This document shows, piece by piece, positions 10,035 through 20,469 of a stretch of DNA of 64,000 nt (positions are counted from its first letter, which is position 1; every line of letters begins with the position of its first letter). A program made the position numbers and the translations under genes. This stretch comes from Porticoccaceae bacterium (GTDB lineage: Bacteria; Pseudomonadota; Gammaproteobacteria; Pseudomonadales; Porticoccaceae), in contig JAQWIR010000031.1 of NCBI GenBank assembly GCA_029248755.1, forward strand, positions 1 to 64,000. Direction: 5' to 3'. Below the pieces are notes generated by a model that searched no databases, was not told the DNA's origin, and worked only from the letters and a program-made list of their open reading frames with translations.

Positions 10035-10106
10035 TATCTTTTCCTCATTAACTGTTTGTTCGACTGATTTAACTGTTTTAGCTGTGGTTTTTTCACTCAG
10101 TATTTA

Positions 10107-10126
10107 TACTGTATGTTCGTACAGTA
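10107..10126. promoter_or_regulatory. LexA (SOS) box upstream of recA
   Basis: TACTGTATGTTCGTACAGTA, consensus CTGT-N8-ACAG. Confidence 0.92.
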
Positions 10127-10131
10127 TACTA

Positions 10132-10629
10132 TCAGTTTAGTTGATGCAAGAGTTCTTGCAAAGAAATTTTAATTACCTGTTCTCTGACTGCCTGACGGTC
10201 TCCCTGCAACTGGTATTGCTCGACTCTGGTTGTTTCAGGGGTTATCCAACATACCCAAACGGTTCCAACAGGTTTCTCCGCTGAACCACCATCGGGTCCA
10301 GCTATACCACTAACAGCTATTGCGTAATTCGCGCCTGATGAATGAATTGCACCCACAGCCATCTGTTCAACAACCTGCTCACTCACCGCACCATAGGCGT
10401 CTAATGTTTTTTGAGATACATTAAGAAGCTGTTTTTTCGCTCTATTAGCGTAAGTGATATAGCCATACTCAAACCATTGAGAACTTCCAGCTACAGCGGT
10501 GATAGCTTCAGCTATACCACCACCCGTACAAGACTCTGCTGTGGTTATTTTTGCTTTCTTTTGGAGCAACTGATTGCCCACCCGCTCGGCGATAGAGGCG
10601 ATCAATTGACTATTGGCGAATGCTGACAA
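10132..10629 (-). CDS. pncC: CinA C-terminal family / nicotinamide-nucleotide amidohydrolase
   Basis: 165 aa; TTAESCTGGGIAEAIT, AVSGIAGPDGGSAEKPVGTVW. Confidence 0.93.
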   Translation of the reverse strand: MSAFANSQLIASIAERVGNQLLQKKAKITTAESCTGGGIAEAITAVAGSSQWFEYGYITYANRAKKQLLNVSQKTLDAYGAVSEQVVEQMAVGAIHSSGANYAIAVSGIAGPDGGSAEKPVGTVWVCWITPETTRVEQYQLQGDRQAVREQVIKISLQELLHQLN

Positions 10630-10815
10630 AAATATTTCCTCTTTTTACCTTTTTTACCCTATAGTTTACCTAAACTTTCAAGAAATGGTTTAGCCAAATG
10701 GTTATTCTTAAAGAAAATAATTCCTTTGGTCTAATTTGAATGGTCTTAGACCCTCAGTCTGTACTAAACTCTCCTTATTAATGAACTAGCAACCTAGCAT
10801 AAGAAACTTTAATCC

Positions 10816-13401
10816 ATGAGCAGCAATTTCGAAAATCAAACTCATACCCCGATGATGCAACAGTACCTTAGCATTAAGGCCGAACACCCCAATGATTTGG
10901 TGTTTTATCGTATGGGCGATTTTTATGAATTGTTTTTTGATGATGCTAAAAAAGCCAGCCAACTGCTAGATGTCACACTCACTGCTCGCGGCAAGACTAA
11001 CGGCAATCCCATTCCAATGTGTGGTGTTCCATTTCATGCGGCAGAAAACTACTTTGCCAAGCTGGTAAAACAGGGGGTTTCCGTTGCAATTTGTGAACAA
11101 ATTGGTGATCCAGCTACGAGTAAAGGGCCTGTAGAGCGAGCCGTTGTAAGAGTGCTTACGCCGGGTACACTCAGCGATGAAGCACTGCTCGATGATCGAT
11201 CTGATAATCTTTTAGCCGCTATCCATTTATTCAAAGGACAATACGGTATTGCCACTCTAGATATGAGTAGTGGCCGTTTTCAGTTACTGCAAGCTAAACA
11301 CGAAGATGCGCTTCATAGCGAAGTGCAAAGACTCAATCCAGTAGAAATTCTAATTTCAGAAGATTTACCCCGCTTAGATTGGCTAAAAAACCGAACCGGT
11401 CTGCGAAATCAACCGCCCTGGTTGTTTGATCATGATGCCGCCAATCGACTACTTAATCAGCAACTGGGTACAAAAGATTTAAATGCCTTTGGTTGCAGTC
11501 ATCTTCCTCTTGCCATTTGCGCTGCCGGCTGTCTTCTTCAATATGCCAAAGATACTCAGCGTGGCAATCTTCCGCACATTCATAGCATCAGCGTCGAAAA
11601 TAGCGAAGATGGAGTGGCATTAGATGCCGCTAGTAGACGCAATCTTGAGCTAGATACTAATCTAAATGGCGGGCCGGAGAATACTCTCTTTGATGTACTT
11701 AATAACACGGCTACTAGTATGGCAAGTCGTCTGCTTCGTCGCTGGCTAAACCGTCCTCTAAGACAAATTACTGAACTTGAAGCAAGACAACAAAGTATTG
11801 CCAAACTGCAAAATAACTATCTGTATGAAGATTTAAATGGCCATCTAAAACAGGTGGGTGATATGGAGCGCATTCTCACTCGAGTTGCACTGCATTCGGC
11901 GCGTCCACGAGATTTAACCCGTCTACTTTCTTCAATCGCTGTATTGCCGCAAATAAAATCAGCACTCAAAGGGATTGAACTGCAACATCTTCAAAACTTA
12001 CTCGATGCTGCAAAACCATTACCCCATTTAGTTGAATTATTAGAACAAGCAATTATCGAAAACCCTCCTATGGTTATTCGTGAAGGCGGTGTTATTGCCG
12101 ATGGTTATGACGCAGAATTAGACGAACTTCGTGCACTTAATACTAATGCCGGTGAGTTTTTACTGGCGATGGAAGAGCGTGAAAAACAAGCAACCGGTAT
12201 TTCAAATCTAAAAGTAGGCTACAACCGAGTGCATGGTTACTATATTGAAATTTCCCGCGGTCAAAGTGACAAAGCGCCGGTGGAATATATTCGCCGTCAG
12301 ACATTAAAAAATGCTGAGCGCTTCATAACGCCTGAGTTAAAAGAGTTTGAAGACAAGGCCCTAAGTGCCAAAAGTCGCGCCCTCAGTAGAGAAAAGCAAC
12401 TCTATGCCGAACTTTTAGAGACATTAAACCAAGACCTGCAGTGCCTACAAAATTGTGCCTCGGCCATTTCCGAAATCGATCTTTTAGCCACACTGGCAGA
12501 GCGCGCGCACAGCTTAAATTTCTGTCAGCCCGAATTAACTGAACAGCCAGGTATAGATATTCAAGGTGGACGCCATCCAGTGGTAGAACAGGTTCTATCA
12601 GAGCCTTTTGTTGCCAACGACCTACAGATGAATTCCGATCGTAAAATGCTGATTATTACCGGCCCTAATATGGGCGGTAAATCAACCTATATGAGACAGG
12701 CGGCCTTAATAGTTTTAATGGCTCAGATTGGGAGTTTTGTGCCAGCTGATTCAGCAAAAATTGGATTAGTGGATCGTATCTTTACCCGTATAGGCTCATC
12801 CGATGATTTAGCCGGTGGACGCTCTACGTTTATGGTAGAAATGATGGAAACCGCCAATATTCTTCATAATGCCACGGAAAACAGTCTAGTTCTTATGGAT
12901 GAAATAGGACGTGGCACAAGCACCTTTGACGGACTTTCTCTGGCTTGGGCCTGCGGCTATCACTTAGCAGAAAAAGTAAAAGCCTTCACTCTATTTGCCA
13001 CGCACTATTTTGAGCTTACCAGCTTACCTGAGACAGTCGATGGAACAATAAATATTCATTTAGACGCAACAGAACATAAAGATAGTATTGTATTTTTACA
13101 TTCTATTCAGGAAGGTCCCGCCAACCAAAGTTATGGCCTACAAGTAGCCAAACTGGCCGGAATTCCTCAAGAGGTAGTGAAACTAGCAAAAATTGAACTT
13201 CAGCGTCTTGAGCAAAAAAATCTTGCGTCAGATGCAAAACAGCAACATAAACCTAGCACCCCCCAAACAGATCTTTTTGCATCCCCTGAGCCCTCAGAGC
13301 TAGACACAATGATGGAAGATATCCAACCGGATGAGCTATCACCTAAGGATGCATTAGATACACTTTATAAACTAAAGCGCGCTAGTAACCGTAGCAATTG
13401 A
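10816..13401 (+). CDS. mutS: DNA mismatch repair protein MutS
   Basis: 861 aa; [47 protein letters not shown]. Confidence 0.99.
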   Translation: MSSNFENQTHTPMMQQYLSIKAEHPNDLVFYRMGDFYELFFDDAKKASQLLDVTLTARGKTNGNPIPMCGVPFHAAENYFAKLVKQGVSVAICEQIGDPATSKGPVERAVVRVLTPGTLSDEALLDDRSDNLLAAIHLFKGQYGIATLDMSSGRFQLLQAKHEDALHSEVQRLNPVEILISEDLPRLDWLKNRTGLRNQPPWLFDHDAANRLLNQQLGTKDLNAFGCSHLPLAICAAGCLLQYAKDTQRGNLPHIHSISVENSEDGVALDAASRRNLELDTNLNGGPENTLFDVLNNTATSMASRLLRRWLNRPLRQITELEARQQSIAKLQNNYLYEDLNGHLKQVGDMERILTRVALHSARPRDLTRLLSSIAVLPQIKSALKGIELQHLQNLLDAAKPLPHLVELLEQAIIENPPMVIREGGVIADGYDAELDELRALNTNAGEFLLAMEEREKQATGISNLKVGYNRVHGYYIEISRGQSDKAPVEYIRRQTLKNAERFITPELKEFEDKALSAKSRALSREKQLYAELLETLNQDLQCLQNCASAISEIDLLATLAERAHSLNFCQPELTEQPGIDIQGGRHPVVEQVLSEPFVANDLQMNSDRKMLIITGPNMGGKSTYMRQAALIVLMAQIGSFVPADSAKIGLVDRIFTRIGSSDDLAGGRSTFMVEMMETANILHNATENSLVLMDEIGRGTSTFDGLSLAWACGYHLAEKVKAFTLFATHYFELTSLPETVDGTINIHLDATEHKDSIVFLHSIQEGPANQSYGLQVAKLAGIPQEVVKLAKIELQRLEQKNLASDAKQQHKPSTPQTDLFASPEPSELDTMMEDIQPDELSPKDALDTLYKLKRASNRSN

Positions 13402-13512
13402 CTAACAGCGACAAATAGCCAATTAATATTATTAAAGTATAAGTTCACAGATGCCAACTAACTGCTATAATGCCGCGCCTAAATTGACTGCTATATCAAG
13501 AGATTTGAAACC

Positions 13513-13836
13513 ATGACCTTTATCGTTGGTGAAAATTGCATTAAATGCAAATACACAGATTGCGTAGAAGTGTGCCCCGTAGACTGTTTTTACGAAGGCC
13601 CAAACTTTCTCGTTATTCACCCAGACGAATGTATCGATTGCGCACTGTGCGAACCAGAGTGTCCTGCAGAAGCAATTTTTGCAGAAGATGAAATACCCGA
13701 AGGCCAAGAAGCGTTCCTCCAAATAAACGAAGAACTCGCCGATGTATGGCCCAATATTTCAGAACAAAAAGCGCCTGCACCAGAGGCCGCCGAATGGGAT
13801 GGCATCGAAGGCAAAATTAAATACCTCGAACGCTAA
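13513..13836 (+). CDS. fdxA: 7Fe ferredoxin FdxA
   Basis: [21 protein letters not shown]...[16 protein letters not shown]. Confidence 0.95.
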   Translation: MTFIVGENCIKCKYTDCVEVCPVDCFYEGPNFLVIHPDECIDCALCEPECPAEAIFAEDEIPEGQEAFLQINEELADVWPNISEQKAPAPEAAEWDGIEGKIKYLER

Positions 13837-13865
13837 TTTAAGATACACTTTATAAACAACTTCCA

Positions 13866-13942
13866 GCACCCGTAGCTCAGCTGGATAGAGTAGGTGGCTT
13901 CGAACCACTTGGTCGGGGGTTCGAATCCCTCCGGGTGCACCA
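13866..13942 (+). tRNA. tRNA-Arg (anticodon TCG)
   Basis: GCACCCGTAGCTCAGCTGGATAGAGTAGGTGGCTTCGAACCACTTGGTCGGGGGTTCGAATCCCTCCGGGTGCACCA. Confidence 0.95.
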
Positions 13943-13944
13943 TA

Positions 13945-14010
13945 CAACAAACCCTCAGCCATAGGCTGGGGGTTTTTTTGTATGTTCATCTGGAGATTAG
14001 GATCGAACCC
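13945..14010. repeat. 66-bp direct repeat, copy 1 (contains tRNA-Arg terminator)
   Basis: caacaaaccctcagccataggctgggggtttttttgtatgttcatctggagattaggatcgaaccc. Confidence 0.95.
13949..13979 (+). terminator. [14 protein letters not shown] terminator after tRNA-Arg
   Basis: CCCTCAGCC-ATA-GGCTGGGGG-TTTTTTT. Confidence 0.85.
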
Positions 14011-14095
14011 CTAGTTCGAGCCGAGCGTGAAGCGCGAGACATCGCCAAAGCAAAGCGACGGCGACCCCAACGGGGTGAGCGGCATAGCCGCGAAT

Positions 14096-14114
14096 AATCC
14101 CGACCGGTGCACCA
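14096..14114 (+). repeat. 19-nt remnant of tRNA-Arg 3' end
   Basis: aatcccgaccggtgcacca versus tRNA tail aatccctccgggtgcacca (16/19 identical by eye). Confidence 0.75.
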
Positions 14115-14126
14115 CCCAACCAAAAG

Positions 14127-14192
14127 CAACAAACCCTCAGCCATAGGCTGGGGGTTTTTTTGTATGTTCATCTGGAGATTAGGATCGAACCC
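14127..14192. repeat. 66-bp direct repeat, copy 2 (182 bp from copy 1)
   Basis: Identical to 13945-14010 by direct reading. Confidence 0.95.
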
Positions 14193-14338
14193 GACGACTG
14201 CAAGGCAAAAAATACCATTTCGTTTTTAAACTTAAGTACTTATACTTCACACCCCTAGAAATATAGCCTCCAACCAATAGTATTAACCAATAAACTCACA
14301 GGTTTTTATGGCGAGCCTCAAACGAGAACAGAACAAAC

Positions 14339-15235
14339 ATGAACCTAGCAAAAACACTTTTCATCTTTGGCGTAACCATTGCTTTAAGTTTTAGCACTCT
14401 AGCTTACAGCGATCAAATCACCTTAAAAAATGGCGATACTCTGCAAGGGGCTGTAACTGCTGAAACAGACGTTTACATCACATGGAAATCCGATAATTTT
14501 GGCGAGCTACAGATCCCAAAAGATCAGGTTATATCAATTAGCCCGCCGCCCGAAACCGAAAAAGTGATAACAACCCTAGCCAAAAAGGATACTCTTAAGG
14601 GCAGTATTGGACTCTCTGGCTCATACCTAGGCGGCAATCAAGAGCGTGACGATCTAGAGCTAGACATTGGTTTTACTTTTGACAAGGGTAAAGCTGCCCA
14701 TCAGGCAACTATTAATTATGAAACACTCGGCCAAGATGACGAGCCTACCATTAATGACTATGGCATTGCTTACGGCATAGATTGGTTAATCAATGATAAC
14801 TGGTATTTGGGTAACAATTTCTCGTACGGTGCTGATGACAAGCGTCAAATTGATCAGTCCGTTTCCTTTGGTACCAATATGGGCTACCAGTTTTGGAAAA
14901 ATGATACTGGTCACTTATCGACAGAAATTGGATTTGCATGGATTAATGATACCTTATTTAGCTCAATCAGCGATGAGAGGCTCACTTGGGCTTGGTCTGG
15001 TGATTACCAGAAACAACTGATAAAAAAAGTGTCGTTTTCTTATTCACATCAATTGAATGTTTCGATTAAAGACTCAGAAAATACGCAATTAAACGCAGAT
15101 ATTGGGATTATTATTCCAGTCACCGATAAGTTGGATACAAAAATTACTTGGGACTGGTCATTTGATAACCAACCTGAAGAAGGCAATGAAACAATCGATC
15201 GTAAAATTAGGTTTGGCATCAATTACACCCTTTAA
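14339..15235 (+). CDS. DUF481 (YdiY-like) outer-membrane family protein
   Basis: Signal peptide, DQITLKNGDTLQGAV...GSIGLSGSYLGGNQERDDLELD. Confidence 0.85.
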   Translation: MNLAKTLFIFGVTIALSFSTLAYSDQITLKNGDTLQGAVTAETDVYITWKSDNFGELQIPKDQVISISPPPETEKVITTLAKKDTLKGSIGLSGSYLGGNQERDDLELDIGFTFDKGKAAHQATINYETLGQDDEPTINDYGIAYGIDWLINDNWYLGNNFSYGADDKRQIDQSVSFGTNMGYQFWKNDTGHLSTEIGFAWINDTLFSSISDERLTWAWSGDYQKQLIKKVSFSYSHQLNVSIKDSENTQLNADIGIIIPVTDKLDTKITWDWSFDNQPEEGNETIDRKIRFGINYTL

Positions 15236-15247
15236 TAACAGGGGCTC

Positions 15248-15862
15248 CTACCAAAACCATCCCTTAGTCGCCTGATCCAACTTATCTCTACAACCCTTAA
15301 GCTGAACACCATACATTTCTGTCTGACGCTTTACCTTGGAAGCCACCTTAATTAGGTTAGGTTTTTTCTTAAAGCTGCCTCTAGAGTAACCACCCCAACC
15401 TTCGTGATAAGCCAAATACTGCTTGTAGGCATCCCACTTTGAAATCCCTAACCGCTTACTACTCTTATTGGTATACCAACCAATAAAATTAATGGCATCA
15501 CTAAAATCGTCGCGGTCATGACTCCAATTCCCCGTATCTTTGCGGTAATCATTCCAAGCTGGATTTTGTGCCTGAGCATAACCATAAGCAGAGGATTTTC
15601 TGGGAAGGGGAATAAAAAAGAATGTGGGGCGTTTTGGTCGAACCTTTGCTCTAAAAGTCGATTCTTGCTTCATAATTGCCATAGTGACATGAATCGGCGT
15701 ACCCCAACGCTTTTCTGATTTTTTAGCACTCTTGTACCAATCAGTTTCACCATAAAAGATCGAACAGAGGTCATCAACTTTTTTAGGCTGATAAGTAGAA
15801 CAACCCGCGATAAATATAATGAAGCTGAAAATTAATAACCGACCCAAAATGATTCTCCGCAT
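15248..15862 (-). CDS. Transglycosylase SLT-like lipoprotein
   Basis: Lipobox IFIAGCS; AIMKQESTFRAKVRP, SSAYGYAQAQNPAWNDY. Confidence 0.82.
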   Translation of the reverse strand: MRRIILGRLLIFSFIIFIAGCSTYQPKKVDDLCSIFYGETDWYKSAKKSEKRWGTPIHVTMAIMKQESTFRAKVRPKRPTFFFIPLPRKSSAYGYAQAQNPAWNDYRKDTGNWSHDRDDFSDAINFIGWYTNKSSKRLGISKWDAYKQYLAYHEGWGGYSRGSFKKKPNLIKVASKVKRQTEMYGVQLKGCRDKLDQATKGWFW

Positions 15863-15898
15863 CAGAAAAAGCTTAAGATAAAATAAGTTTAGATGGTC

Positions 15899-16762
15899 TT
15901 AACCCCAGATGGAACTTGTTTTTTGGTCTTTTACCAAAGAAATTTTTTCGCGAGTAATAACAATTAGTTTTCGCTTATACAGCGCACCCAACGCATTTTT
16001 GTATTTTTTCTTGGACACTTTAAATTGACGATAAATAAGATCGGGGTCACTTTTATCGGTAAGGCTAGACTCACCACCAGAGGCTTTCAAAAGCGCCACA
16101 ATTTGATCCTCAAGACTACTATCACCCCCTGAAGAGTGCTGAGAGATAATTAAATCTATTTTGCCGTCTTCTCGAATTGCCTTAATAAATCCAGGTAAGC
16201 GCTCACCAATTTTAAGAGGACGAAATGCATCAACATGGAAAATTAGCCCCAGGTATTCATTGTTAATAAGCGCTTTGTAGCCGAGCTCGGTTTTATCAAA
16301 AATTCTTAAATCGACTGCTTGACGAGGCTCCAGTGTTTGCGACTCCTCTTCAAAATATCTGTTAAGCTTTGAAGAAGCCAAAATACGGTCAGTTTCATGA
16401 TCATGCAACACATAGACCATATAAGACTCACCCTCTTTCATTGGGTGTTGCTGTTCACTAAAGGGCACTAATAAATCTTTTGGTAAGCCCCAATCTAGAA
16501 AGGCCCCCACCCGATTGGTATCAATTACTTTTAACAACTCTACGCTGTTGACTGTAGCCTTTGGTGTTTCGGTCGTCGCAATCAAAAGATCATCTGAATC
16601 AAAATACAAGAAAACTTCTATCCAATCATCAATATCCAGACCATCAGGCACGTAGCGATTGGGTAACAATATCGTACCCTCTTCACCGCCATCCACATAA
16701 ACCCCATGGTCAGCAATTTTAACGACCTGAAGATTGTTGAATTTTCCAATTTCTATGGACAT
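15899..16762 (-). CDS. CvfB/YitL-like S1 RNA-binding protein
   Basis: IGKFNNLQVVKIADHGVYVDGGEEGTILLPNRYVP with tandem S1-like domains. Confidence 0.85.
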   Translation of the reverse strand: MSIEIGKFNNLQVVKIADHGVYVDGGEEGTILLPNRYVPDGLDIDDWIEVFLYFDSDDLLIATTETPKATVNSVELLKVIDTNRVGAFLDWGLPKDLLVPFSEQQHPMKEGESYMVYVLHDHETDRILASSKLNRYFEEESQTLEPRQAVDLRIFDKTELGYKALINNEYLGLIFHVDAFRPLKIGERLPGFIKAIREDGKIDLIISQHSSGGDSSLEDQIVALLKASGGESSLTDKSDPDLIYRQFKVSKKKYKNALGALYKRKLIVITREKISLVKDQKTSSIWG

Positions 16763-16946
16763 AAATTTAGTCTTTATGGGTTATTAAAAAAATGAAAACT
16801 AGATGAGTCTCCACAATAAATACAACCGCTGATGCAGGTTTCTTTAAAAGTCTTATATATCGGCATCATTAATAACATTGCAGCTGATAAATAAGGTCGC
16901 TATATTAGGTTGATAAACAAGATATGTATATAGCGTCAGAAAATGT

Positions 16947-16974
16947 TTGACAGCCAGTGCCAGTTAGGTAGAAT
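16947..16974 (+). promoter_or_regulatory. Sigma70-type promoter for the tRNA-Val/tRNA-Asp unit
   Basis: TTGACA-16 bp-TAGAAT just upstream of tRNA-Val. Confidence 0.65.
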
Positions 16975-16991
16975 GCCCCACTCTTTCCTGA

Positions 16992-17067
16992 GGGTGGTTA
17001 GCTCAGCTGGTAGAGCATCGCCCTTACAAGGCGAGGGTCACAGGTTCAATCCCTGTACCACCCACCA
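16992..17067 (+). tRNA. tRNA-Val (anticodon TAC)
   Basis: GGGTGGTTAGCTCAGCTGGTAGAGCATCGCCCTTACAAGGCGAGGGTCACAGGTTCAATCCCTGTACCACCCACCA. Confidence 0.96.
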
Positions 17068-17086
17068 AGAAAGAAAAGGTTATTAA

Positions 17087-17163
17087 GGACCGGTAGTTCA
17101 GCTGGTTAGAATGCCGGCCTGTCACGCCGGAGGTCGCGGGTTCGAGTCCCGTCCGGTCCGCCA
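17087..17163 (+). tRNA. tRNA-Asp (anticodon GTC)
   Basis: GGACCGGTAGTTCAGCTGGTTAGAATGCCGGCCTGTCACGCCGGAGGTCGCGGGTTCGAGTCCCGTCCGGTCCGCCA. Confidence 0.97.
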
Positions 17164-17208
17164 ATAACTATTAAAGGCTACTTCGAAAGAAGTGGCCTTT
17201 TTTATTGC
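17145..17208. repeat. 64-bp direct repeat copy 1: last 19 nt of tRNA-Asp plus terminator-like hairpin
   Basis: agtcccgtccggtccgccaataactattaaaggctacttcgaaagaagtggccttttttattgc. Confidence 0.95.
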
Positions 17209-17325
17209 GCGACTGAGCGTAAGGACGAGAACCCTGTTCGACAAACTAAGCCTACGGATGAGTTTGGACGCACAGCTTGACTGGGCGCCCCCTAGGGGTG
17301 AAAAAACCTTAAGGGTTTTTGAATC

Positions 17326-17389
17326 AGTCCCGTCCGGTCCGCCAATAACTATTAAAGGCTACTTCGAAAGAAGTGGCCTTTTTTATTGC
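17326..17389. repeat. 64-bp direct repeat copy 2 (181 bp from copy 1)
   Basis: Identical to 17145-17208 by direct reading, including the 19-nt tRNA 3' tail and T-run. Confidence 0.95.
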
Positions 17390-17684
17390 CCAGTAAAAAT
17401 CCAAATTTGTCATAACTGATACTAAAGCTATAATTTTAATCTTGTTAATCAGGCTAAAATGACCTTTTTTATGGCAAAACATCTAACAACAAAAGGTCCA
17501 TACATAACATGCAATCCGATAAAGTTTGTGATACTTTAAGTTTGTTATAAAAAATCTATGGCAAAATAATCCATGATTTTAAAAATTAAATAAAAAAATA
17601 ATAGCTATTTAGCCAAGGAAGAAAGAAAAGCAAAATGGATAAGCAGTTAAAGGAAATTTTACACTAAATAAATAGGGGAAGATT

Positions 17685-20387
17685 ATGAAACGTTTTAACA
17701 AAAAAAGTACTTACGTTTCGCTCGCAGTTTCAGCCTTTTTAGCAGCTGGATCTGCCATTGCGGAAATAGAAGAAATTACAGTTACAGCGACTAAAAGAGC
17801 CCAGTCTCTTCAAGATGTCCCATTAACTGTCTCAGTAACCAGTGCAGAAACCATTAAGCAATCAAGTATTGTTGATCTAATTGATTTGCAAACAGCGGTT
17901 CCATCATTGCGTGTTAACCAGCTTCAAAGCTCCGCTCAAACCAACTTTGTAATTCGTGGCTTTGGTAACGGTGCTAATAACCCAGGTATCGAGCCTGCTG
18001 TATTAGTTCTTATCGATGGTGTGCCAAGATCTCGTTCATCTTCTTCATTGGCTGATTTGCCTACTATAGAACGCGTAGAGGTATTAAGCGGGCCACAGTC
18101 TACCCTATTCGGTAAAAATGCCTCTGCTGGCGTTATTAGCATTACCACAAAAGCGCCCGAGGGTGAATTTGGTGGATTGATTGAAACCACTGTTGGCAAT
18201 TATGGCACCCAAATCGTTAAGGGAACTGTTACAGGCCCATTGGCTGACAATCTATCTTATCGCGTATCCGCCAGCTCTAATGAAAACGATGGTACCGCAG
18301 TAAACCTAATGGATAACAGTGCATTAAATAATCGTGATCGATCTGCATTTAGAGCACAACTAGCATGGGATGTTTCAGACAATTTATCAGCTAGAATGAT
18401 TTATGACCAAGATAAAATCGATGAAGCATGCTGTGTCACTGGCCCATTATTTAGAGGCCCGGCAAGTGAAGTTAGTGACGATATTGGTGGCGTAAGCTTA
18501 GCTCTGGACGCTACTCCTTGGGATCGTCAAATTTATATGAACTTTGAGCCATACAATAAGGTAGAAAATGATGGTATTTCACTTCATATAGAGAAAGACC
18601 TTGGTTATGCAACACTAACCTCGATCACTTCAGACCGAAGCACCGAAATGAATTCTAATTTTGATGCTGATTTCTCAAGTGCAAACTTGGTTCAAGAAAA
18701 TAAACTTGATTATAAGTTTGATACCTTTACCCAAGAATTACGACTTACTTCTAATAATGACTCCGACGTCCAATGGACCTTGGGAGCCTTTTATTCTGAT
18801 GAAACCACTTACAACAATAGAACAGTAGTATTTGGTGATCAAATTGGTCCCTACGCAGATGACTTAATTCTTAAACTTACCGCCGGTGAAAATGGTCTCG
18901 ATAGTATAGCTGAGGCCGTTGCTCAAGGTGCCGCACTTCAAGTTATTGCCGGCCAAATTGCTGCAGAAGCTGCTGAACTCGGCGTTGCTCTAACAGATGA
19001 GCAAGTTCAAACTCAAGCTACAACTCAATTTGGTGGTATTATTGCTAATTCTGGAATGGCTGGTGTCAATGGCGTACTAACTGCAGCTCAAGAACAAGGT
19101 GTGGCAGTAATGACTAGCGATCAAATGAGAGCTCAGTTCTTTGTTCCTGGTGGCGGCTCTACCGGCGAGATATTTGATATGGAATCTAAAACAGTCTCTG
19201 TTTTCGCTGATATTGAGTTTCCCGTGGCAGAAAACTGGAGAGCTAATATCGGCATTAACAAAACTCGAGATAAGAAAACTGTGGTTTCCGATGTAGGCGG
19301 CAATATTGTAGATTTTTTTGCGACCTTACCTTTAGCTACTGTTGATCCGAGACTTTTAGCGGTTCAATTCTTCCCACCATTTACTGATTACCCAAATGCC
19401 ACAGAAGATGGTATTTTCAAAACAGATGATCTTACTCACACACTTCGTTTAACCCACGATTTGAGTGAAAATACTAAAGCCTATGTATCACACTCTACTG
19501 GCTTTAAACCAACGTCTGTTAACTTGTCAGTAAATGCTGTAACTCGTCGAGCAGCGGAACCTGAATTTTCAGAAAACCTTGAGATGGGTTTAAAGCATAG
19601 CTATGAGCAAGGATATGTAAATATTGCTTTATTTGATCAAAATATCGAGAACTTCCAGTCCAATACATTCATTGGTAATGGCTTTCAACTTGTCAATGCC
19701 GGTGATCAAAGACACCGAGGTATTGAATTTGATATATCCCATCAATTAGATGATCAATGGAAGCTTGGCCTTTCTGCAATAAAAATCGATGCAGAATATG
19801 AAAGCTTTGTGAATGGGCCTTGTAGTGATGTAAATCTTCCTAATGGTGTGGTTGTATTCCCCTCTGTAGATTGTGACAATGTTCCACAAACCGATGAGAA
19901 TGGTGATACAGTCCTAGATGCTGCTGGCGAAGCTGTTATGGTTTCACGAAATTTTGCTGATCTTGAAGGGCAAGCCCCAGCTGGTATCCATGATTGGAGC
20001 GCAAACCTAAATGCGACCTATTCATTTAATGTAAGTGATGCTGTATCAAGCTTTTTAAGACTAGAATATGTCTATGAATCTGAGGTTCAGGTTGTTGAGA
20101 ATGTTCCAGCAGTTGTGGCACCTTTGTCTGCTTTATACAACAGCGCGGCATACTCTGTTGCTGAAGGTAATGCAAATATCCCTGCCACTCGCAGCACTAA
20201 AAACTTCAATATGAGCATGGGCTTCACTCATAACCCAAGTGGTATTGAAGTAATGCTATGGGGACGCAACTTGACTAACCATGAGTCATTGCTATCTGCA
20301 TTCCCAACCACTGCAGCCCCAGGAAGCTACGGCGGCTATCCTAATGCACCACGTACTTATGGTTTAACGGCTAGAGCAAGCTTCTAG
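17685..20387 (+). CDS. [13 protein letters not shown] receptor
   Basis: 900 aa; plug IEEITVTATKRAQSLQDVPLTVSVT; C-terminal barrel ending ARASF. Confidence 0.95.
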   Translation: MKRFNKKSTYVSLAVSAFLAAGSAIAEIEEITVTATKRAQSLQDVPLTVSVTSAETIKQSSIVDLIDLQTAVPSLRVNQLQSSAQTNFVIRGFGNGANNPGIEPAVLVLIDGVPRSRSSSSLADLPTIERVEVLSGPQSTLFGKNASAGVISITTKAPEGEFGGLIETTVGNYGTQIVKGTVTGPLADNLSYRVSASSNENDGTAVNLMDNSALNNRDRSAFRAQLAWDVSDNLSARMIYDQDKIDEACCVTGPLFRGPASEVSDDIGGVSLALDATPWDRQIYMNFEPYNKVENDGISLHIEKDLGYATLTSITSDRSTEMNSNFDADFSSANLVQENKLDYKFDTFTQELRLTSNNDSDVQWTLGAFYSDETTYNNRTVVFGDQIGPYADDLILKLTAGENGLDSIAEAVAQGAALQVIAGQIAAEAAELGVALTDEQVQTQATTQFGGIIANSGMAGVNGVLTAAQEQGVAVMTSDQMRAQFFVPGGGSTGEIFDMESKTVSVFADIEFPVAENWRANIGINKTRDKKTVVSDVGGNIVDFFATLPLATVDPRLLAVQFFPPFTDYPNATEDGIFKTDDLTHTLRLTHDLSENTKAYVSHSTGFKPTSVNLSVNAVTRRAAEPEFSENLEMGLKHSYEQGYVNIALFDQNIENFQSNTFIGNGFQLVNAGDQRHRGIEFDISHQLDDQWKLGLSAIKIDAEYESFVNGPCSDVNLPNGVVVFPSVDCDNVPQTDENGDTVLDAAGEAVMVSRNFADLEGQAPAGIHDWSANLNATYSFNVSDAVSSFLRLEYVYESEVQVVENVPAVVAPLSALYNSAAYSVAEGNANIPATRSTKNFNMSMGFTHNPSGIEVMLWGRNLTNHESLLSAFPTTAAPGSYGGYPNAPRTYGLTARASF

Positions 20388-20411
20388 TTTCAAGCCTAGT
20401 AAGTAAAATTA

Positions 20412-20439
20412 AAGGACGGGCATTGCCCGTCCTTTTTTT
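20412..20439 (+). terminator. [14 protein letters not shown] terminator
   Basis: AGGACGGGCATTGCCCGTCCTTTTTTTT. Confidence 0.9.
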
Positions 20440-20469
20440 TATCTTTTTTTGTCCGCTTGACATAAAAAC

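Noticed and set aside
13465-13722. 85-aa - strand ORF over fdxA (also 13617-13814)
   Set aside because: Antisense to clear ferredoxin FdxA.
13759-14171. ORFs at 13759-13989, 13894-14097 and 13986-14171
   Set aside because: They run through tRNA-Arg, its terminator and repeat copies; the shared MNIQKNPQPMAEGLL start is just the repeated terminator read on the - strand.
17192-17419. 75-aa + ORF after tRNA-Asp
   Set aside because: Spans the tRNA-tail duplication and hairpins; no protein-like character. A short encoded peptide (as proposed for Tpr in E. coli) cannot be excluded but is not supported.
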